This document shows, piece after piece, positions 6,307 to 12,094 of a DNA stretch of 12,094 nucleotides (position 1 is its first letter; every line of letters starts with the position of its first letter). The notes under the pieces were generated by a model. It was given only the letters and a program-made list of their open reading frames with translations, had not been told where the DNA came from and searched no databases. Source of the DNA: CAXSEF01 sp964236695 (lineage in GTDB: Bacteria; Pseudomonadota; Alphaproteobacteria; Acetobacterales; Acetobacteraceae); NCBI GenBank assembly GCA_964236695.1, contig CAXSFU010000084.1, forward strand, positions 1-12,094. The letters run 5' to 3'. A program made the translations under genes and the position numbers.

Positions 6307-7104
6307 ATGCGCATCGTCACCTGGAACATCAACTCGCTTCGCCTGCGGCTGCCGCTGCTGGAGCGGCTGATCGCGTCGCTCGACCCCGACGTGATCTGCC
6401 TGCAGGAGACCAAGGTGCCGGACCCGCTGTTCCCCGACGCTGCGCCGGGGGCGCTGGGATATCCGCACGTCGCGCGGCGCGGGATGAAGGGCTACAACGG
6501 GGTGGCGGTGCTGTCGCGCATCCCGCTCACGCAGCACATGGACGCGCCGGACTGGTGCGAGCGCGGCGACTGCCGGCACCTGCACGTCACGCTGCATGCG
6601 GAGTCGGGGCCGGTGGAGCTGCACGACTTCTACGTGCCCGCCGGCGGCGACGTGGCGGACCGCGAGGCGAACGCGAAGTTCGCGCACAAGCTCGACTTCG
6701 TGGCGGAGGCGACACGCTGGTTCTCGGCCCGGCCGGGGTTCGGGCGCACGGTGCTGGTCGGCGACCTGAACATCGCGCCCGGGGAGCACGACGTGTGGAG
6801 CCATCGGGCGCTGCGCGACGTGGTGAGCCACACGCCGGTCGAGGTCGAGGCACTCCTGGCGTGGCAGGCGACGGGGTTCGCCGACGCGCTGCGCCACTTC
6901 GTGCCGGAGGCGGAGAAGCTCTACACGTGGTGGTCGTATCGCAACCGGGACTGGCGGGCGTCGAACCGCGGGCGGCGGCTCGACCACGTGTGGGTGTCGC
7001 CGGACCTGGTGGGGGCGCTGGACGCGATGACGGTGCTGGCGGAGGCGCGGGACTGGCCGAGGACGTCGGACCACGTGCCGGTGATGGTCAGCCTGTCGGT
7101 GTAG
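6307..7104 (+). CDS. xthA: Exonuclease III (AP endonuclease family)
   Basis: This is a 265-residue member of the ExoIII/EEP family, which cuts DNA at abasic sites and removes 3' blocking groups and nucleotides during base excision repair in the cytoplasm. The full active site can be read. It comprises N7 (TWNIN), the metal-binding E34 (CLQETK), Y109 (HDFYVP), D153 and N155 (VGDLNIAP), D226 (RRLDHVW), and the final D255-H256 pair (SDHVPV). E34, N7 and Y109 have the same numbers as in E. coli Xth. Length is normal. It starts with ATG at 6307 at the first residue of the conserved MRIVTWNIN. It is divergent from the RTX-like gene and ends only 19 bases from the convergent GGDEF-EAL gene, with no clear terminator between them. 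The family call is secure. I prefer exonuclease III over another EEP nuclease because of the length and the complete motif set. Confidence 0.95.
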   Translation: MRIVTWNINSLRLRLPLLERLIASLDPDVICLQETKVPDPLFPDAAPGALGYPHVARRGMKGYNGVAVLSRIPLTQHMDAPDWCERGDCRHLHVTLHAESGPVELHDFYVPAGGDVADREANAKFAHKLDFVAEATRWFSARPGFGRTVLVGDLNIAPGEHDVWSHRALRDVVSHTPVEVEALLAWQATGFADALRHFVPEAEKLYTWWSYRNRDWRASNRGRRLDHVWVSPDLVGALDAMTVLAEARDWPRTSDHVPVMVSLSV

Positions 7105-7123
7105 GCGGCCAGGCCGGCAGGCG

Positions 7124-9109
7124 CTATCGGGCCGCCGCGCCGCAGTGCCCCAGCAGGTCGGACCGGATGATGTCCTCGGCGACGTGGAGCGGCTGCGGCC
7201 TGCCGAACATGTAGCCCTGCAGCTCGTCGCACTGCTCGGTGCGCAGGAAATGGAGCTGCTCGACGGTTTCCACCCCCTCCACGAGAACCTTGATGTTCAG
7301 CGCCCGGCTCAGGCCGATCACCGCGCGGATGATCTCCACGCCGCACCCGTCCCGGCCGATGTCGCGGATGAACGACTGGTCGATCTTGACCTTGTCGAAC
7401 GGGAACTGCCGCAGGTAGCTGAGCGAGGAGTAGCCGGTGCCGAAATCGTCCATGGAGGTGCGCACGCCCAGCCGGCGCAGGTGGTGCAGGGTCGCCAGGG
7501 TCGTGTCGTTGTCGCGGAGCAGCACGGACTCGGTGATCTCGAGCTCGAGGCGCCCGGCGGCCAGCCTCGACAGGCCGAGCGCCCGCTGCACCCCGCCCGG
7601 CAGGTCGCCCTTGAGGAACTCCTTCGCGGACAGGTTGACTGCGACGCTGATGTGGGCCGGCCATCTCGCAGCGTCGGTGCAGGCCCGTTCCAGCACCCAG
7701 GCGCCGATCTCGACGATGAGGCCGATCTCCTCCGCGACCGGGATGAACTCCGCCGGCGGCACCAGGCCGCATTCCGGATGGTGCCACCGCAGCAGCGCCT
7801 CGAACGCGGTGAGACGCTGCGTGCGGGCATCGACCAGGGGCTGGTAGAACACCTCGAACTGTCCGAGGGCGAGGGCTCGCCTGAGGTCATCCTCCAGCGT
7901 GCGTCGCAGCCGGACCTGCAGGTCCATGTCCGCGGTGAAGAAGCGCCAGGTGCCACGCCCCTCGGCCTTGGCATAGTACAGTGCGAGATCCGCATCGTGC
8001 AGCAGCGTGTCTGCCGACAGTGTCGCCTGGTCGACCAGTGCGATGCCGATGCTGGTGCCGATCACGATGGGGTAGCCTTCGATGTCGAACGGCTCGCGCA
8101 ATGCCCGGACCAGACGATCCGCCAGCGCGCCCGCCGCCTCGGGCTGGTGCGGGTCCGCCTGGACGATGGCGAACTCGTCGCCGCCGAGGCGGGCGAGAAG
8201 CTCGACGTCGCGCGTGCAGCGGCAGAGGCGCGAGGACACGGCGCGCAGCAGCGCGTCGCCGGCCGCGTGGCCGAGCACGTCGTTCACGCCCTTGAAGCCG
8301 TCGAGATCGAGATACAGCAGGGCGCAACCGCCGCCGTGCCGGCGCAGATGCCGCAGGGTGTGCCCCATGTGCTCGCGGAACCTGAGGCGGTTCGGCAGGC
8401 CGGTCAGCGGATCGTGGCGGGCGACGGACTCCGTGTGCGCCAGCGCGGCCCGCAGGCGGGAATGGTCGCGCATCGCGAGGGCCGCGGCGGCGAGGAGGAT
8501 GAGGCCGCCCAGCAGCAGGCCGATGATCTCCAGGCGGGCGCGCGTGAGCAGGTCCGCGTTGCGCCGCGCGGCGGAGCCTTCGAGGTCCGCGCCGAACGCC
8601 TCCATCCCGCGGGCGTAGACGGCCTTGAGGTCGGCGTATTCCCGGCCGTCGAGCAGCGACCAGGCAGCGGCGGCGTTCCCGGCACGGTCCTGGACGAAGG
8701 AGGCCCGCTCCAGCTCGACCAGCCGACGGTTCGCGTCGTCCGTGGTGCGTGCGAGCTCGACGGCCTCCAGGGGCGTCGCGAGCGCGATCGCCTCGTTGAT
8801 GGCGGCATCCAGGCGTGGCTCGGCCTCGTCATAGCGCTGCACCCAGCGCAGGTCGCCCGACAGGGCGGCCATGCGGGCCGACATGGTCAGAGTCTCGTCG
8901 AGATGGGCGATGATCCCGCGCAGCTCCGTGACCCGCAGCGCACGCTGCATCGACAGCTGCATGTCGCTGCGCGTCCTGCCCTCGGCCCAGGCGATGCCGG
9001 CCAGGCAGCAGAGCCCGACCGCGACCACCGACGCCGTGACCATGGCGCTCGCCCGCACCTTGCCGGCTGGCCAACCCGACAGGAGGCGTGAGCGGATCAG
9101 GATGGACAT
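7124..9109 (-). CDS. Membrane GGDEF-EAL cyclic di-GMP signalling protein
   Basis: This 661-residue protein makes and/or degrades cyclic di-GMP. A first helix (about residues 21-42) and a second (about 193-213) enclose a roughly 150-residue, mostly helical periplasmic region likely to sense a signal or partner. The GGDEF domain (about 230-390) has DPLTGLPNR, YLDLDGFKGVND and an intact GGDEF at 309-313, so cyclase activity is possible. The inhibitory-site position reads RDVE (300-303) instead of RxxD. The EAL domain (about 405-650) keeps E437-A-L, VNLSA (N492), LELEITES (521-528), DDFGTGYSS (554-562), KVKID (573-577), VEGVET (610-615) and QGYMFGRP (631-638). The metal and catalytic residues of an active phosphodiesterase are therefore present. 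The ATG at 9109 precedes a basic stretch and helix 1; no strong ribosome binding site is seen. The gene stands alone between a convergent xthA and a divergent hpnN, so the output it controls is unknown. Confidence 0.93.
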   Translation of the reverse strand: MSILIRSRLLSGWPAGKVRASAMVTASVVAVGLCCLAGIAWAEGRTRSDMQLSMQRALRVTELRGIIAHLDETLTMSARMAALSGDLRWVQRYDEAEPRLDAAINEAIALATPLEAVELARTTDDANRRLVELERASFVQDRAGNAAAAWSLLDGREYADLKAVYARGMEAFGADLEGSAARRNADLLTRARLEIIGLLLGGLILLAAAALAMRDHSRLRAALAHTESVARHDPLTGLPNRLRFREHMGHTLRHLRRHGGGCALLYLDLDGFKGVNDVLGHAAGDALLRAVSSRLCRCTRDVELLARLGGDEFAIVQADPHQPEAAGALADRLVRALREPFDIEGYPIVIGTSIGIALVDQATLSADTLLHDADLALYYAKAEGRGTWRFFTADMDLQVRLRRTLEDDLRRALALGQFEVFYQPLVDARTQRLTAFEALLRWHHPECGLVPPAEFIPVAEEIGLIVEIGAWVLERACTDAARWPAHISVAVNLSAKEFLKGDLPGGVQRALGLSRLAAGRLELEITESVLLRDNDTTLATLHHLRRLGVRTSMDDFGTGYSSLSYLRQFPFDKVKIDQSFIRDIGRDGCGVEIIRAVIGLSRALNIKVLVEGVETVEQLHFLRTEQCDELQGYMFGRPQPLHVAEDIIRSDLLGHCGAAAR

Positions 9110-9436
9110 GCCGGCGAGTCTACAGCCAAGAGCTTAACGAAACGTCCTGCACGGCGTTGCACCTGCCCGGAACGGACCGGGGCCGGTCCGCAGGTCCGGC
9201 AGGCTTCCGGTTCGCGGTGCTGGCGACGGGGTGCAGCCTCGGCCGGGCGGGGACGGTTCCGGCGTCGCGGATGTCGTGCGGGCACCGGCGTGGCGCACGC
9301 GCGATCCCGGCCACTGGTCGACCGGGCCTGAGACCCGCTCCGTTTCCAGGCCGGCCGGTCCAGGGCGGCTCGCCCTGGCGGAGTCCGGAGGCGGCGCCTC
9401 TGGCCTTGCCTCCCTGTGGGCCGTAAACCTCCGGCC
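9110..9436. other. 327-base divergent intergenic region between the GGDEF-EAL gene and hpnN
   Basis: I see no convincing gene here. A frame open on the plus strand from 9088 to 9426 has random composition and no family resemblance. A small AT-richer pocket (9119-9148, with AGAGCTTAACGAAACG) close to the GGDEF-EAL start is the best place for its promoter. The right quarter holds a partial palindromic repeat (9354-9410) just before hpnN. No clear -35/-10 pair or regulator operator was recognised. Confidence 0.5.
9354..9410 (+). repeat. Partial palindromic repeat, modules B and C only
   Basis: GCCGGTCCAGGGC-GGCTC-GCCCTGGCGG matches module B of the copy at 3689-3718, with the stem shortened by one pair on each side. 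The arms CCAGGGC (9360-9366) and GCCCTGG (9372-9378) keep the same 5-base loop. The paired loss on both arms keeps the stem perfect. A divergent module C follows (GGAGTCCGGAGGCGGCGCC, then TGGCCTTGCC). Module A is absent. The copy lies upstream of hpnN, not at a gene end. Confidence 0.7.
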
Positions 9437-12037
9437 ATGTCGTTCCCAGCCCTGCTCGCCTCCCTTGTCTCGCGCTGCGCCCGCCACGCCGGCGCGGTGT
9501 TCGCCGCCGGCCTCGTGCTCGCCGCCCTGTCCGCCTGGTACGCGTCGGGGCACCTTGGCGTGTCCACCGACGTGGACCGGCTGTTCTCCAACAGCCTGGT
9601 CTGGAAGCAGCGCCAGGTCGCCCTGAACACGGAGTTCCCGCAGTTCAACGACCTGATCGTCGCGGTGGTGGACGGTGCCACGCCCGAGGCGGCGGAGACC
9701 ACGGCGGCGGCGCTGTCGGCGGCGCTGTCGCAGGACCACGCGCACTTCACGGCCGTGCGCCAGCCCGATCGCAGCCCTTACTTCGACCAGGAAGGGCTGC
9801 TGTTCCTCGACAAGGCCAGGCTGGAGACGCTGCTGAACCAGACGATCGACGCGCAGCCGTTCCTGGGGCAGCTGGTGGCGGACCCGTCGGCACGCGGGCT
9901 GTTTGCGGCGCTGTCGCTGGTGGCGATGGGAATCGAGCACGGGCAGGGCGACCTCGCGGCCTTCGCGCCGGCGCTGCGCGGCTTCCACGACAGCCTCGCG
10001 GCGGCCGCTGCCGGGCATCCGGTGGCGCTGTCGTGGGAGCGGCTGCTGTCCGGCTCGCTGGCCGACCAGGGGGGCAAGTACCACTTCGTGCTGGTCCATC
10101 CTGTGCTCGACTATGGCGCGCTGCAGCCGGGCGGGGCGGCCACGGCGGCGATCCGGGCGGCGGCGGCGCGGCTGCCGTTCGTCGCCGACGGCACCGCGCA
10201 CGTGCGCATCACCGGCTCGATCCCGCTGGCCGACGAGGAGTTCGCCACCGTGGCGCAGGGCGCACTGGCGGGCGCGATCGGGTCGCTGCTGCTGGTGCTG
10301 CTGTGGCTGTTCCTGGCGGTGAAGAGCTGGCGGCTGATCGTGCCCATCGTGCTGACGCTGTTCCTCGGGCTGCTGCTGACCACGGCGTGGGCGGCGCTGG
10401 CGGTGGGCACGCTGAACCTGATCTCCGTGGGCTTCGCGATCCTGTTCATCGGCATCGCGGTGGACTTCTCCATCCAGTTCAGCGTGCGGTTCCGCGACAT
10501 GCGCAGGGCCACGCCGGACGCTGGCACGGCGCTGGTGGCCACGGCGCGGCGCATGGGGCTGCAGGTGGTGGTCGCCTCGCTGGCCACCGCGATCGGGTTC
10601 CTGGCGTTCGTGCCGACGGCGTTCACCGGGGTCGCCGAGCTGGGGGTGATCGCGGGCAGCGGCATGCTGATCGCGCTCGCGTGCACGCTGACCTTCCTGC
10701 CGGCGGCGCTGGCGGTGTTCCGGCCGCACGGCGAGGCGGACGAGGTGGGCTTCGCCTGGGCGGCGCCGATCGACCGGGGGCTGGCACGCCGGCACCGGGT
10801 GCTGCTGGCCGGGTTCGCGCTGGTGTTCGTGGCCGGCATCGCCGCCCTGCCCTTCCTGCGCTTCGACGCGGACACGCTGGACACCAAGAAGCAGGACACC
10901 GAGGCGATGCGCACGCTGCAGGACCTGATCGTCGACCCGATCACCAATCCGTTCAGCATCGACATCATGCGGCCGAGCGTGGCCGAGGCGGCGGCGCTGG
11001 GGGCGAAGGCGGAGGCGCTGCCGCTGGTCGGCGACGCGCTGAGCCTGCAGAGCTACGTGCCGCAGGACCAGGCGCCGAAGCTGGCGCTGGTGGCCGACGC
11101 GGCGGGCCTCCTGGGCCCGACGCTGTCGGCCAGCCCGACGGCCGCGCCGATCACGGCCTCCGACCTGCGGCTGGCGCTCGACACGACGGCGGCCCAGCTC
11201 GGCCGCGTCGCGGACAGGCTGCCGCAGGACTCGCCGATGCGGCCGATCCTGGCCGACCTGAAGGCGTTGCACGGTGCCTCGGACGCCACGCTGCTGGCGA
11301 TGAACGAGGCGCTGGTGCGGTTCCTGCCGATGCAGCTGTCCCGGCTGCGCACCCTGCTGACGGCCCATGCGGTCACGGTGGCCGACGTGCCGCCGGCGAT
11401 CAGCCGCGACTGGGTGCTGCCGGACGGGCAGGCGCGGCTGCAGGTCGTCCCCAGGGCGGATGCTGCGCGCGGCAGCCGCAACCTGCATGAGTTCGTGGCC
11501 CAGGTGCAGACCATCGCACCCGACGCCGGCGGCTCCGCGGTGACCATCGTGGCCACCAGCGACACCATCATCGACGCGTTCCGGCGCGCGGCGATCGGCG
11601 CCGTGATCGCCATCGCGGTGATCCTGTTCCTGGCGCTGCGCCGGGTGCTGGACGTGGCGCTGGTGCTGGCGCCGCTGCTGCTGTCGGCGTCCATGACGGC
11701 GCTGGTGATGGTGCTGGCGGGGATGCAGCTCAACTACGCCAACATCATCGCGCTGCCGCTGCTGCTGGGCGTGGGCGTGTCGTTCAACATCTACTTCGTG
11801 ATGAACTGGCGGGCCGGCGAGATGTCGCGCCTGGCCTCGCCGACGGCGCGCGCGGTGGTGTTCTCGGCGCTGACCACGGGCACCGCGTTCGGGTCGCTGG
11901 CGCTGTCGCAGCACCCGGGCACGGCGAGCATGGGCGACGTGCTGCTGCTCAGCCTGGGATGCACGCTGGTGGCGACGCTGGTGTTCGTGCCGGCGCTGCT
12001 GTCGGCGCTGCGGCAGCCGCCAAAGGCCATGACCTGA
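9437..12037 (+). CDS. hpnN: HpnN, hopanoid transporter of the RND superfamily
   Basis: This 866-residue inner-membrane protein belongs to the HpnN/MmpL-like RND family, which moves hopanoids from the inner to the outer membrane. It has the duplicated RND plan. Helix 1 (about residues 17-37) precedes a large periplasmic domain (38-270, starting STDVDRLFSNS) and helices 2-6 (274-428). Helix 7 (454-474) precedes a second periplasmic domain (475-710), followed by helices 8-12 (714-857). D343 in GIAVDFSIQF is the likely proton-relay acid of the first half. The equivalent stretch in the second half, GVGVSFNIYF (778-787), has no acid. I chose the ATG at 9437 over an upstream GTG at 9416 because it directly precedes a normal membrane-protein N-terminus; no strong ribosome binding site is visible. 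Length fits the family. No squalene or hopanoid synthesis genes lie in the window. A repeat copy abuts the stop, and the last residues (PPKAMT) may derive from it. Confidence 0.92.
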   Translation: MSFPALLASLVSRCARHAGAVFAAGLVLAALSAWYASGHLGVSTDVDRLFSNSLVWKQRQVALNTEFPQFNDLIVAVVDGATPEAAETTAAALSAALSQDHAHFTAVRQPDRSPYFDQEGLLFLDKARLETLLNQTIDAQPFLGQLVADPSARGLFAALSLVAMGIEHGQGDLAAFAPALRGFHDSLAAAAAGHPVALSWERLLSGSLADQGGKYHFVLVHPVLDYGALQPGGAATAAIRAAAARLPFVADGTAHVRITGSIPLADEEFATVAQGALAGAIGSLLLVLLWLFLAVKSWRLIVPIVLTLFLGLLLTTAWAALAVGTLNLISVGFAILFIGIAVDFSIQFSVRFRDMRRATPDAGTALVATARRMGLQVVVASLATAIGFLAFVPTAFTGVAELGVIAGSGMLIALACTLTFLPAALAVFRPHGEADEVGFAWAAPIDRGLARRHRVLLAGFALVFVAGIAALPFLRFDADTLDTKKQDTEAMRTLQDLIVDPITNPFSIDIMRPSVAEAAALGAKAEALPLVGDALSLQSYVPQDQAPKLALVADAAGLLGPTLSASPTAAPITASDLRLALDTTAAQLGRVADRLPQDSPMRPILADLKALHGASDATLLAMNEALVRFLPMQLSRLRTLLTAHAVTVADVPPAISRDWVLPDGQARLQVVPRADAARGSRNLHEFVAQVQTIAPDAGGSAVTIVATSDTIIDAFRRAAIGAVIAIAVILFLALRRVLDVALVLAPLLLSASMTALVMVLAGMQLNYANIIALPLLLGVGVSFNIYFVMNWRAGEMSRLASPTARAVVFSALTTGTAFGSLALSQHPGTASMGDVLLLSLGCTLVATLVFVPALLSALRQPPKAMT

Positions 12038-12094
12038 AGGCAAGGCCAGGGGCTCTGCCCCTGGACCCCGCCAAAGGCAAGCCTTTGGAATCCG
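12036..12094 (+). repeat. Modular palindromic repeat starting inside the hpnN stop codon, cut by the window end
   Basis: Module A is complete. It has CCAGGGGC (12046-12053)/GCCCCTGG (12057-12064) with a TCT loop, and CCAAAGGC (12071-12078)/GCCTTTGG (12081-12088) with a 2-base loop. Bases 12036-12078 equal 4418-4460 exactly, and the shared stretch includes the last two bases of the hpnN TGA. The rest of the element lies beyond the window. Confidence 0.8.

Noticed and set aside
6049..7074. A 341-codon minus-strand frame antisense to xthA
   Set aside because: It is rich in Arg, His and Val without domain signal, and xthA has all its catalytic residues in the other direction.
7105..7123. A bidirectional terminator between xthA and the GGDEF-EAL gene
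   Set aside because: The 19-base gap shows no stem of useful length and no T tract on either strand.
7145..9091. A 648-codon plus-strand frame antisense to the GGDEF-EAL gene
   Set aside because: It has no recognisable motif, while the opposite strand carries complete GGDEF and EAL signatures.
9088..9426. A possible small protein in the hpnN upstream gap
   Set aside because: It has no ribosome binding site, motif or coherent composition, and it includes part of a palindromic repeat.
9134..12043. A 969-codon open frame antisense to hpnN
   Set aside because: Its product is Arg/Gln/His-rich with no domain, membrane or family signal. It is the expected by-product of G/C-biased third codon positions in hpnN, which shows clear RND features on the other strand.

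Overview
The window is very GC-rich, its codons are strongly biased to G or C in the third position, and its gene set points to an alphaproteobacterium, most likely Acetobacteraceae or another Rhodospirillales relative. It holds a PmtA-type phosphatidylethanolamine methyltransferase, the hopanoid transporter HpnN, an MsrQ-type membrane haem protein, and intergenic palindromes containing CCAGGGGC-N3-GCCCCTGG. The family assignment rests on my recollection of such genomes, not on a search.

Layout. Positions 1-28 are the tail of a palindromic repeat. A three-gene minus-strand operon (2771 to 125) encodes two related secreted proteins of unknown function and then an MsrQ-like haem-binding membrane protein with an extra five-helix C-terminus. 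Its genes are joined by 4-base stop/start overlaps (GTGA, ATGA). Divergent from it is a pmtA-like methyltransferase (2910-3620). The methyltransferase converges on a small secreted protein gene (4330-3800), with a long palindromic repeat between them. A second repeat copy separates that gene from an RTX-like, probably type I-secreted protein (6170-4566). Divergent from this is xthA for exonuclease III (6307-7104), which ends 19 bases from the end of a two-helix membrane GGDEF-EAL protein (9109-7124). A 327-base divergent spacer with a partial repeat leads to hpnN (9437-12037), whose stop codon touches another repeat copy running off the window.

How the genes fit together. PmtA and HpnN both shape the envelope lipids (phosphatidylcholine and outer-membrane hopanoids), but they sit in separate transcription units. 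The best candidate for an undescribed system is the left operon. There a haem-b membrane protein of the MsrQ family, fused to what looks like a divergent TspO-type five-helix domain, is translationally coupled to two secreted paralogues that each carry one conserved cysteine pair. No MsrP subunit is visible. The second notable signal is the modular palindromic repeat. It is present in at least five full or partial copies, all in the same orientation, mostly at gene ends and twice touching stop codons.

No tRNA, rRNA, CRISPR array, transposase or phage gene was seen.
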